DNA of 11,518 nucleotides, from contig JAHDCT010000024.1 in assembly GCA_020629735.1 (NCBI GenBank), positions 1 to 11,518 of the forward strand, written 5' to 3'. The translations under genes and the position numbers were made by a program. Each line of letters opens with the position of its first letter. Position 1 is the first letter of the stretch. Under the pieces are notes generated by a model. The model did no database searches. It saw nothing but the letters and a program-made list of their open reading frames with translations, and was not told the DNA's origin. The DNA is from a bacterium. GTDB lineage: Bacteria; Patescibacteriota; Gracilibacteria; Absconditabacterales; Absconditicoccaceae. Positions 1-9,266 of the stretch are shown one piece after another.

Positions 1-737
1 TGATGCCACTACCAATAACTTTAGCACACAAGCTAACAAAGAGATTGTCTGTAGTGAGAAAAGAAAAAATACTTTGATGGGTAAGACCAGATTCAAAAGC
101 GCAAGTAACAGTGCAATACGAAGACGGAAAAGCGGTAAGAGTAGATGCAATCGTTGTCTCTACACAACATGATCCAGACGTAAGCCACGATCAAATAGTA
201 AGCGACATCCTTGAGCATGTTATCCAACCAGTGTGTGGTGATTGGGTAGATGCTGAAACAAAATATCACATTAATCCAACCTGAGTATTTGTAATCTGAG
301 GACCACACGGAGATGCAGGACTTACAGGAAGAAAGATTATTGTAGATACCTACGGAGGAGTTGGAAGGCACGGATGAGGTGCATTCTCAGGAAAAGATCC
401 TTCAAAAGTAGATAGATCAGCAGCATACATGGCAAGATATGTAGCAAAAAATATCGTAGCAAGTTGAGTATGTGATAAATGTGAAATTCAATTAAGCTAT
501 GCAATTTGAGTCTCACAACCAACAAGTGTGTACATCGATTGTTTCGGAACAGAAAAAATGCCTCTTGAAGACATCGAAAAACTCGTAAAAGAAAACTTCG
601 ATCTCTCACCAGGAGGAATTATTCGTGACCTAGACCTCAAAAAACCAATCTATTCAAAAACGGCAGCTTACGGACATTTCGGAAGAGATGATGTGAGTCG
701 GGAAAAGACAGATAAGAAGGACGTATTCAAGAAATAA
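1..737 (+). CDS. metK: S-adenosylmethionine synthetase (methionine adenosyltransferase), 3' part
   Basis: The enzyme makes S-adenosylmethionine from methionine and ATP in the cytoplasm. The gene enters from the left edge; complete codons begin at base 3 and give 244 residues before a TAA stop. From memory of the E. coli enzyme (about 384 residues), roughly the first 140 residues lie outside the window. Visible family blocks include STQHD, INPT-Gly, [46 protein letters not shown] and TAAYGHFGR. Six in-frame TGA codons occur and several fall on invariant glycines, for example the Gly before GPHGD, the Gly of INPTG and one Gly of the run before AFSGKD. Reading TGA as stop would destroy the gene, so code 25 is required. 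ahcY follows after 32 bases, which fits joint function in the methyl cycle. Identity is very secure; only the 5' end is missing. Confidence 0.97.
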
Positions 738-750
738 TTTATATTCATTT

Positions 751-756
751 TATAAC
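751..756 (+). promoter_or_regulatory. Possible -10-like element upstream of ahcY
   Basis: TATAAC lies 13 bases before the ahcY ATG, in the 32-base AT-rich gap after metK. A transcript starting from it would have almost no leader, which would fit the lack of a Shine-Dalgarno sequence. No convincing -35 box is visible, and co-transcription with metK is equally possible. In such AT-rich DNA this match could be chance. Confidence 0.18.
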
Positions 757-769
757 TTTTAAACTCACG

Positions 770-2074
<1,305 letters not shown>

Positions 2075-2135
2075 GAAGCTTTAAAAAAAGAAATAAAGAA
2101 GAAAAATTGCATTTCATGTTTATGTGCAAAGCTTC
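2075..2135 (+). repeat. Inverted repeat after ahcY, alternative RNA hairpins
   Basis: GAAGCTTT at 2075-2082 is exactly complementary to AAAGCTTC at 2128-2135, enclosing an A-rich stretch. A competing inner stem pairs TTGCA (about 2107-2111) with TGCAA (about 2125-2129), sharing bases with the right outer arm. It sits directly after the ahcY stop and before the terminator. It could be an mRNA 3'-end structure or a processing site. The long loop and AT-richness mean chance is possible. No known riboswitch was recognised. Confidence 0.3.
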
Positions 2136-2166
2136 CTGTTATGGGTTCATGATAAACTCGATTTTC

Positions 2167-2201
2167 AAAAACACTTTCTTATAGTAAGGAAAGTGTTTTT
2201 T
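2167..2201 (+). terminator. Rho-independent terminator
   Basis: A perfect 12-base-pair stem, AAAAACACTTTC at 2167-2178 with GAAAGTGTTTTT at 2189-2200, and a 10-base loop. It ends in a run of six T. The A-tract and U-tract symmetry suggests it could also work from the other side, but there is no convergent gene. It separates the metK-ahcY unit from gpsA, whose ATG is only 14 bases downstream. This leaves no room for a gpsA promoter between them unless it overlaps the hairpin (TATAGT lies in the loop at 2180-2185). Confidence 0.85.
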
Positions 2202-2215
2202 GCTACAGAAAAAAA

Positions 2216-3178
2216 ATGACTAACATATTTCTTTTTTGATGCGGACCCTTTGGTCAAGCATTAACAAAACTATTGCTTGAAGTAAATCCTCAGCAAGGTT
2301 TTAGTGTTGCAGATATTCGCCTAGATATAGCACAAGATATGGTAAAAAACACCTTTTCTTGAAAAGAAAGTCAATTTACCTGTCTTTCAAAAAATCATGA
2401 TGATAAGGAGCTTCGTGCATATCTTCATGAAGCAGATCTTGTTATCATAGCAGTAGGAGCAAAGTACATGCTTGGAGTGATGGATGAGTACCTCTCAGAG
2501 ATAAAATCAGAAGCTTGCCTGTTGAACGTCAACAAAGGGCTTTCTCCACAAGGAAAAATCTACTATGAAGAATTCGTGTCTATGAATCGTCCAGATATAA
2601 AGTATGCAGCATTAGGGTGAGGAATGGCGGCGAATGAGGTGATACAAGGAGAAACAACAGGAGCAACGATCTGATGTAACCACCAAGACCGATCTCAAAA
2701 ACTTCAGGAGCTTTTTGAAAGCGATACACTGAAAGTACAAATAACGAGTGATATTAGCTGAGTTGAAACAACTGGGATTGTAAAAAACATTCTTTCCCTT
2801 CATGCTGGTTTCCTACAAGGAGAAAGAGAGATATCAGAAGTTGAGGAAGAAATTGATGAGCTAGTCGAAAAATATACACTTGATATCATAGACCATGCTC
2901 AACAAATTAATGTGCAGAAAGAAACGTTTAAAAACACCTATTGCTGGAACCACAACCAGTACTGAGACATACGTACAAGCTGTTATGGAAATACAAGAAA
3001 CATGCGTTTGTGAAGAGAACGAAAAAAAAGAGCTTCATTACTCGAAGCAAAAGACATGTTTGAGAAAGAAAAAATAAATGTTGAATGAATGACAACTATG
3101 ACGGTGATTAAAGCAGATCCACAGCATCCCTGGAGAAATCTGTTGTGTGTAAAAGATCTTTTACCTGAAATTGCCTAG
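2216..3178 (+). CDS. gpsA: NAD(P)-dependent glycerol-3-phosphate dehydrogenase, divergent
   Basis: Expected to reduce dihydroxyacetone phosphate to sn-glycerol-3-phosphate, the backbone of phospholipids, in the cytoplasm. The ORF is 320 residues with a TAG stop, close to the usual 320-340. The N-terminal Rossmann loop reads GCGPFGQAL from residue 8 (first Gly from TGA), close to the family GxGxxGxAL. NVNKGL follows with Lys107, matching the ATKG block. A GGGMAANEV stretch replaces the usual SGPSFAxEV. VETTGIVKNILSLHAG carries the catalytic-position Lys190-Asn191. GD at 250-251 and TRN at 260-262 match the C-terminal substrate-binding GDL...SRN region. Eight TGA codons are read as Gly. The block equivalents are clear but several are altered, so this is a divergent GpsA; a related NAD-binding dehydrogenase is the alternative. 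A short ORF in another frame near 2895-3077 is a shadow: the true frame stays open with family motifs. The TAG stop directly touches the next gene's ATG. Confidence 0.82.
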
Positions 3179-3763
3179 ATGCAAAAAGAAAAGAAACGCA
3201 TACTTATTGTCCTAGGGCATACAAGAAAAGACAGTCTGTGTTACCAGATGGCAGAGGAATATGCTCACAAAGCTTGAGAGCAGTGAGCAGAAGTTCAAAA
3301 AATATACCTCTGCGATCATTTACACTTAAACTATCATCTAGATACCTCAGTCCAGGAAGAAGAACCAGAATGGCAGCAACAAAGAGAAAAAATATTGCGA
3401 GCAGAGCATATTGTTATCATCTTTCCAACACGACGGTATACGACACCAGCTTGTCTAAAAGGACGATTCGATAAAGTTTTTATATCAAATTTCGCATACG
3501 TGTATACCTCATTTATGAAATGGGAAAAGTTGTTATCTTGACGCACAGCAAGTTTGATAACAACCACGTGATGACCACGATACACGTATCTCCTTACCCT
3601 AGGTCATCCGTGATTGAGACGACTCAAACGAGCGCTCCGATTTGTAGGAATAAAAACAAAACACACGAAAATGTTTGATAAAATAGCTCCAGGAGTCCGC
3701 ACTTCAGAAAGCATTCAAAAACTCATACAAAAAGTCTGAACCTATTGATCTAAATGATGGTAA
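3179..3763 (+). CDS. Flavodoxin-fold NAD(P)H oxidoreductase (NQO1/MdaB/KefF-type)
   Basis: A 194-residue protein with TAA stop, the normal size for the flavodoxin-like quinone reductase family. These are soluble FMN or FAD enzymes that transfer two electrons from NAD(P)H to quinones or other acceptors. The start ILIVLGHTRKDSL (from residue 8) is the first beta strand and phosphate-binding loop. EEPEWQQQREKI, then HIVIIFPT (strand 3) and YTTPACLKG...DKVF follow in family order. TTTGGP around residues 129-133 is the second flavin loop, with both glycines coded by TGA, and FVGIK is near the C-terminus. Nine TGA codons occur. Oddly, residues 85, 86 and 96 are Arg (CGA, CGG, CGA), where relatives usually have aromatic residues (FPTWWY..., LKGWFDRVF). 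Its ATG directly follows the gpsA TAG, so the two are translationally linked. The acceptor is unknown. Confidence 0.85.
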
Positions 3764-3766
3764 CCC

Positions 3767-5234
3767 ATGATAGTAAAAAAGAATTTCCGGTATATCTTGT
3801 GATGAATCTTTGTTTTCCTTCTCTGATGACGAAGGATACTTCATTTTCTTGTTCAGGAAGCACCACTATGATACGATCCAGGATGGTACAAAGTCTTTTT
3901 TGATAGCATTGCATCATTTGATGGACATCGAGATTTCTCTTTATTGCCAAATTGGATGAAGTCGATTTTCCCACCATTTTTAGGGATGTTGGTAGATCTC
4001 ATACAAGAATTCCTAGGTATTTCAGCTGATAGTCTCATCACCTGGTGAGCAGTACTTCAATCATTATTAATACCCGTTTGAATACGATATATGCTCAGAC
4101 CGCTTTCACCAAAAGCAGCAATAATTGCAGCCTGATTAACACGAATCTCTTTTCTCCAATACGAAATTTTTCGACGAAACTATCTCAAGCAACTCCTTTG
4201 AATGTTCTTTCTTCTTATGATGATTGGAGGATATCTAAGATGATATAAAGCTCTGCCAGCAGTACTCTTAGCAGCTCTTTTTTTGACTCATAGACCAGCA
4301 TTTCTGTATGCCTGAGTAGTAGTACTCTTAGTTCTTTGAGCTGAACGATTCAGAAAGACATGAGCGAGAAATACTAAAATGAGTCTGATATTAGTATGAG
4401 CATCGTTATTTACTTATTTCTCGACCTATCTATGCAGATCTTATTCTCTATCAGTATCCTCAACTTCTCAGTCAGTTTATCTCCTCTCGAGATCTCCCAA
4501 ACTACAATGATTCATTTCAGGCAGGAGGGACCTTTCTCACAACCTCAGAGTTTTTCAAAACTAATCGATTGATTTTTCTTTTAAGTCTAGGTGGATGTGT
4601 TATCACCTGGAATGACAACTCTAAGCAAGCGCGAATTTTACGCTGACTCTATCTTTTTTCCGTCTTTTGGATCTTGGGACAAATGAGTTTCTATCAAAGA
4701 ATGATGTGATATGCTGATCTTTTTTTCCTTTCATTTGCGGCTCTTTTTCTCATCGAACTAGTAAGAAACTACAAAAGTGCTTGGATCCTCATAGTAGCTG
4801 TTTTCCTCTATCAAGGAGCGAGCTTTGCCTACCGAGTTGAAAGAACTCGAAGGCCAATCATTGAACAAGAAGAATTTCAAAAAATAAAAGAATTGGACGA
4901 ACTCTTGCCTCCAGTTGCTACGATAATGAGTACAAGTTCAACCTATTCAACACGGCTTCAATATGCACATCGTCCACTTATCGCTCCAGGGCTGTTTGAA
5001 TTAGATAAGCGAGACAGAACAAAGCGAGAAGATCGATGGGAATCAAATGGTGATCAGAAATGCAAGGCCCTAGTTGAGGATTATTGAAATTTAGCATGAA
5101 ATCTCTATATTCGACAGTGATCAAAGCAACTTCCTCTCAATCTATGAGAAGGAAAATGTTTTGGTTTATTTGAGAAATGAGAAAAGAAGTTAAATCGAGA
5201 AATTCGAAAATTCATCTGAGACCAGAATAAATAA
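3767..5234 (+). CDS. Multi-spanning membrane protein, frameshifted; possibly a GT-C-type glycosyltransferase
   Basis: The first part reads from ATG 3767 with good hydrophobic segments until about 4430. There the sensible reading moves by one base: Ser-Thr-Tyr of the first frame is followed by YADLILYQYPQLL in the next frame, which stays open to TAA at 5232-5234. Skipping one base near 4430 gives about 488 residues. Unshifted, the first frame ends at 4562-4564 after 265 residues; the second frame has no ATG before 4684. About eleven hydrophobic helices are seen, the first at residues 8-28. It is followed by EAPLGYDPGWY with Asp35, which resembles the acidic first loop of GT-C transferases. The C-terminus is a soluble domain after a last helix (LIVAVFLYQGASFAY), with PVATIMSTSS and HRPLIAPGLF. 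About 22 TGA codons read as Gly. It begins 3 bases after the previous stop. Function is inferred only. The split may be a sequencing error, a recent mutation or, less likely, programmed frameshifting. Confidence 0.65.
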
Positions 5235-5267
5235 GCAAGAAAAAAAGTATATAGGATATGTATTGAT

Positions 5268-5301
5268 GACGTTTATCTGAGTTCAGATAAAGAAATACGT
5301 C
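5268..5301 (+). repeat. Bipartite hairpin in the gap before the DUF1616-like gene
   Basis: GACGT at 5268-5272 pairs with ACGTC at 5297-5301, and TTATCTGA at 5273-5280 pairs with TCAGATAA at 5283-5290. Five bases bulge on the 3' side. There is no U-run, so it is not a standard terminator. It lies in the 122-base gap between the frameshifted membrane gene and the DUF1616-like gene. It could be an operator for a dimeric regulator or an mRNA structure. Confidence 0.4.
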
Positions 5302-5356
5302 AAGTTTATATCGATGTGCTATGCCATAAGTTTTCAATTTTATTGTCCATATCGCA

Positions 5357-5755
5357 ATGAAAATATCGCAAATGACGATGACACATAAATTAATATTTAC
5401 TTGATGAGTAAGCATACTTGCACTTATCTTCATTCTTTTTCCATCTGAGTCACAGATTGTGAATGCATTTCGTATTATCTTTTGATCAATCTTTTTGCTC
5501 TTTCTTCCTGGACGATGGATTACTCAAGCAATCCTTGAAGAAAACGAAATTGATATGTTAGAAAGATTGGCTCTTAGCTTTGCATTAAGTATTTCAGTAA
5601 TCCCATTGATCACTTTTTACACGAATCTAGCAGGTGTGAAAATATCAGCCGTCATGGTCTGGACGATTACCTGTCTTGTCTGTTTATGATCATGGATCTA
5701 TATATCTTTCTTCAAAAAAGAAAAAGTAGAAATGCAGCAGGCCCAAGAAAAATAG
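5357..5755 (+). CDS. Small four-helix membrane protein, DUF1616-like
   Basis: A 132-residue protein with TAG stop and four predicted membrane helices at about 12-28, 37-55, 69-88 and 95-118, ending in a charged tail (FFKKEKVEMQQAQEK). The signature LFLPGRW at 48-54 followed by ERLALSFALSISVIPL at 69-84 resembles the DUF1616 family (LPGY..., D..ERIALSFGLSI...). Such domains are found alone or on larger envelope proteins in bacteria and archaea; their biochemical role is not known. Four TGA codons read as Gly, two adjacent at residues 16-17. ATG 5357 is the first start after an in-frame TAA at 5327; ATG 5372 or 5378 would remove only a few polar residues. No Shine-Dalgarno sequence is seen. Its place next to ugd and glycosyltransferase-like genes suggests a part in envelope glycan assembly, by context only. 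Confidence 0.72.
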
Positions 5756-5810
5756 TATCTATCATATAGATTTCACTGTGATTTACTTTATTTAAACGCT
5801 CAGTACATTT

Positions 5811-7130
5811 ATGAAAATTAGTATATTTTGAACCTGATATGTTGGTCTTGTAACAGGAACTTGTCTTGCAGAAGTAGGGCATGAGGTAGTTTGTATGGAT
5901 ATTGATCAAACAAAAATTGATAATCTTAAGAAGGGGATCATTCCAATCTATGAACCATGACTAGAAGAACTCGTTATAAGAAATGCAAAAGAAGAAAGAC
6001 TGCAATTTACAACAGATCCTACATTTGCAGTAGAATATGCTGACGTAGTGTTTAACGCTGTAGGTACGCCACCTGGACCTGATGGTCATGCAGATCTAAA
6101 ATACGTAAGAGCAGTAGCAAAAACCTTTGCAGAACACACCAGTGGATATAAAATCTTTGTAAACAAATCAACCGTACCCGTAGGAACAGGAGATGAATGC
6201 TACGCAATTATTCAAGAATGAATCAAAGAAAGAGGAAGCGATGCAAGGTTTGATGTTGTATCAAATCCAGAGTTTCTCAAAGAAGGAACAGCAATCAAAG
6301 ATTTTATGGTGCCAGATAGAGTAGTGTGTGGAGTAAGTTCAGATCATGCTCAAGGACTCATGAAAGAAGTTTATGCAAGCTTTGCGAGAGCAGACAAACC
6401 AATTATTTTTACAGATGTAAAATCAGCAGAGCTTATCAAATATGCAGCAAACTCTTTCTTAGCAACGAAGATTAGTTTCATAAATGAAATAGCAAATTTT
6501 GCAGAAATGGTTGGAGCAAACGTAAAAGACGTAGCTCTTTGAATCTGATTAGATCAAAGAATCGGTCCAAGATTCCTTCACGCAGGAATTGGATATGGAG
6601 GAAGTTGCTTTCCAAAAGACGTCCAGGCACTTGTTGCTTCAGGTGAACAAATGGGATATGATTTTCAAATCGTAAGAGCGACAGAAAAAGTTAACGCACA
6701 ACAAAAGACCCTCCCAATAGCAAAACTCAAAAAACATCTCCCAGATCTAACAGGGAAGAAAATAGCAATTCGATGACTCGCATTTAAACCAAAAACAGAT
6801 GATGTAAGAGATGCACCAAGCCATGGAGTAATCCAATCTCTTCTCAACGAATGAGTTGCAGAAGTAATGTGATTCGATCCAGTAGCCATGGAAGAAATGA
6901 AACAACATTCTCCAGTTTGAAATGATATTACCTATGTAGAAACAAGCTACGAAGCACTAAAAGACGCTGACGCACTCATCCTCCTGACTGAATGGGATGA
7001 GTTTCGTAATATAACTCTCTCAAAAGTAAAAGAACTTATGAAAGGAAATGTAGTAGTAGATGGGAGAAATATTCGATCTCGTGAAAAATTGGAAAGCATG
7101 TGATTTGCTTATGAAGGAGTAGGAAGATAG
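5811..7130 (+). CDS. ugd: UDP-glucose 6-dehydrogenase
   Basis: Oxidises UDP-glucose twice with NAD+ to UDP-glucuronate, a precursor for acidic surface polysaccharides. The ORF is 439 residues with TAG stop, the normal size. The N-terminal NAD loop reads GTGYVGLV at 7-14, with Gly7 and Gly9 both from TGA. Then come [27 protein letters not shown] and [25 protein letters not shown] has the substrate Lys210 and Asn214. The block [12 protein letters not shown] carries catalytic Cys266. The C-terminal domain has [23 protein letters not shown] and VVVDGRN. All catalytic residues expected from the family are present. Eleven TGA codons are read as Gly. The gene starts 55 bases after the DUF1616-like gene; the gap has a weak 6-base inverted repeat (ATCTAT/ATAGAT at 5757-5771) and AT-rich DNA that could hold a promoter. 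A close relative using UDP-ManNAc or GDP-mannose is possible but the motifs favour UDP-glucose. Confidence 0.96.
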
Positions 7131-7155
7131 TTTTTATAAATAGATTTGTGGTCTC

Positions 7156-8127
7156 ATGAAAAAGATTATAATTGCAATTGCCGTATTTGTCTGCTGAATG
7201 CTAGGACAGGTTTTTGCGATGAAGTCTGTCAATTACTACAAAGACAAAATAGAAGACATGATTGCAGAAAGAGGTTCTTCATCAAGACTCTTATTTCTAA
7301 AAGCACTCGATTACTATCAAAACCGTGTGTATGACAATGACAAAAAACAACTCGTACAAGATCTATATGATGCTCTAATGATAGAATTTGATGGATGTGG
7401 ACTACCAAATACCTACGAAGAATATGATTGGTATAGGGAACTAGAATCTGCCCTCAAAGACGAAGGAATAGATCTTGTAAGCTCAAATCTAGAGTTCAAT
7501 CGGTGAACAGAGAACCTCGTAAACGAAATATGTTACTCAGAAAACACACATATGCTCATCCTTCATATTCCACTTCTAGATACAGGAAAAAAATATGAAA
7601 CAAAAAGATTTAACTATGAAAAAGAAGTATATGAAGAAGAAATAAGAAAATACAGACAATCATTGAATGTTTGGTCATACATGATCGACTCAAAAAAACT
7701 ACAAAAGAACACGTACGACGAAGCAACGATTAAAGTTCGATGACCTCCATATGAAGTTAAATACGAGGATATGCAACCAGTAGTGATGCTGATGCGGTCT
7801 GATCGTGAACAACAATACATGGACGTGTGAATTCATAACATTTCATTTGAGTTCTGAAAAAGAGTAGGAGATGAAATTGAATTTAGGTCAGGTTATGGTG
7901 ATGCTGGATGTCGATCAGAAGTGAAATATGGATACAATATCGTTTCAAGAGAAGTATCAGTAAAAGAAACCTGTCGGTGATGTGCAGAATATGATGACAA
8001 AGGAAATTACATTTCAGAAGAAACATGATGTGATAGAGGACGGCCCCCATATGTGCAAAACAACGAAGGAGAAGAATTTTGGAAAACTATCCCAGATTGA
8101 ATTCTCACAGCTCCTCGTGAAGAATAA
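7156..8127 (+). CDS. Secreted cysteine-containing protein of unknown function
   Basis: A 323-residue protein with TAA stop. I do not recognise the family. The start MKKIIIAIAVFVCGMLGQVFA is a clean Sec signal peptide with likely cleavage after residue 21 (VFA). The mature N-terminal part is alpha-helical and charged (KDKIEDMIAERG, RLLFLKALDYYQNRVYDNDKKQLVQDLYDAL). The middle holds a long charged helix-like stretch near 152-185 (YEKEVYEEEIRKYRQSLN). The C-terminal third has more aromatic and glycine residues and most of the cysteines: Cys252, Cys273-x2-Cys276 and Cys292, with Cys81 and Cys126 upstream. Six mature cysteines suggest disulfides or a CxxC metal site. Eight TGA codons read as Gly, so only code 25 gives the full protein; two internal fragments otherwise appear as separate ORFs. 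It lies 25 bases after ugd and 44 before a glycosyltransferase, so an envelope role is likely by context only. Confidence 0.85.
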
Positions 8128-8171
8128 GAAATCAAAGGTAACATAAAAAGTACTTTACTTAAGTTCTACCC

Positions 8172-9140
8172 ATGAAGTTAATCATTCAAATCCCTTGTAA
8201 AAACGAAGAAGAAAATCTCCCAACCGTCCTCTCAGAACTTCCAAAGGAAATTCCTGGAATTTCTGTTATCGAAATACAAGTGATTGATGATGGAAGTACA
8301 GATGGAACTTATGACGTAGCTGTAGCTAATGGGGTAGACCATATCGTTCGTTTTCGTAGAAACAGAGGACTAGGAAACGCTTTCAAAGCTGGAGTAGAAA
8401 ATGCCCTCAGAGAAGGAGCTGATATTGTCGTAAATACCGACGCAGACAACCAATACCCAGGAAAATATATTACCGATCTGGTACAACCAATCATTGCTCA
8501 CCAAGCTGATATTGTTATTTGAGATAGAAACCCAACCAAAGTACCTCACTTCACTCGAGTTAAAAGACAGCTTCAGGGACTCGGAAACTACGTTGTAGGA
8601 ACACTCGCAGGACACATGATGCCAGATTCCGTAAGCTGATTTCGTGCTTACTCGAGAGAGAGCCTCTTCGCTCTCAATGTTACAGAACAATTCTCATATG
8701 TGATAGATACGATTCTCCAAGCACACAAAAAATGATTAGAAATCGCTTGGACTCCTATCACCATTAACACTCCAACACGTCCATCAAGACTGTTTGATAA
8801 CATCCGACAGCACATCAAAAAATCAACAGCCAACATCGTAAGAGTGTACGCGATGTACGAACCACTCAAAACCTTTCTCTTTATGTCACTCCCATTTTTC
8901 CTTATCTGATGAGTTTGAGTTATCAGATACCTTATCGCTCGATCAGCAGGAAGCGGAGACGGAAAAATTCAATCCCTCGTCCTATCGGCAATCGTCATCA
9001 TGATAGCCCTCAACCTTTTTTCACTCTGAGTCATCGGTGACATCATCGCAAAAAACAGATTCCTCACCGAGCAAAATAGCGGAATGATCAAGAAAATGAA
9101 ATTCGGAAAGACAAAGCGAGAAGAAGAGAATGGATACTAG
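8172..9140 (+). CDS. Membrane-anchored family-2 glycosyltransferase (polyprenyl-phosphate sugar transferase-like)
   Basis: A 322-residue protein with TAG stop. The N-terminal GT-A domain opens with IQIPCKNEEENLPTVLSELP, has the nucleotide-binding DDGSTDGT at 39-46, RNRGLGNAFKAGVENAL, and the metal-binding DAD at 90-92 (DADNQYPG). It is followed by GDRNP, SGFRAYSRE and EFSYVIDT-type blocks (here EQFSYVIDT). This order is that of dolichol/undecaprenyl-phosphate mannose synthase-like enzymes, which move a sugar from a nucleotide to a lipid carrier on the inner membrane face. Two C-terminal hydrophobic helices follow, about 235-256 and 268-290, ending in a basic cytoplasmic tail. Seven TGA codons read as Gly, including three in the first helix. 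Donor and acceptor cannot be told from sequence. Its neighbours ugd and rfbAB make surface-glycan assembly the likely setting. No Shine-Dalgarno sequence precedes the ATG. Confidence 0.9.
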
Positions 9141-9158
9141 CACCCATTCCCACATTCT

Positions 9159-9242
9159 CATTAAAACTCCCGAACTCTTGAACATTCGACCCCAAAACTC
9201 TCAAACATTAAAACTCTCGAACTTTCGAACTCTAAAACTCTA
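9159..9242 (+). repeat. Degenerate AAAACTC/GAACTC repeat block
   Basis: Two imperfect copies lie head to tail: 9159-9204 starting CATTAAAACTCCCGAAC and 9206-9242 starting CATTAAAACTCTCGAAC. Each is itself built of short units of the form (A)AACTC(T/C) and CGAAC(T/A). The segment contains the palindrome TTCGAA. It fills most of the 126-base gap between the glycosyltransferase stop and rfbB. Base composition (C-rich, almost no G on this strand) differs from the flanks. No ORF or terminator is seen. Confidence 0.7.
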
Positions 9243-9266
9243 ATTCACTTTTTCACTCTATTACGT

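Noticed and set aside
2895..3077. Separate 60-residue ORF, or a frameshift at the gpsA 3' end
   Set aside because: The gpsA frame itself stays open with the expected GD...TRN block and ends at TAG 3176-3178; the other frame is a shadow.
3238..3585. ORFs on both strands inside the oxidoreductase gene
   Set aside because: They overlap a complete flavodoxin-family protein in another frame and have low-complexity or basic sequences with no motif.
5757..5771. ATCTAT/ATAGAT hairpin before ugd as a terminator
   Set aside because: Only 6 AT-rich base pairs with a 3-base loop and no proper U-tract; likely chance.
5712..5909. Minus-strand ORF across the DUF1616-ugd gap
   Set aside because: It overlaps the ends of two supported genes on the other strand and shows no recognisable domain.
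7552..7743. A separate small gene inside the secreted-protein region
   Set aside because: It is in the same frame as the 323-residue protein; only TGA codons separate the pieces, and these are Gly here.
9141..9266. CRISPR array or tRNA in the repeat-rich gap
   Set aside because: The repeats are degenerate with no regular unique spacers, and no cloverleaf or T-loop pattern is visible.
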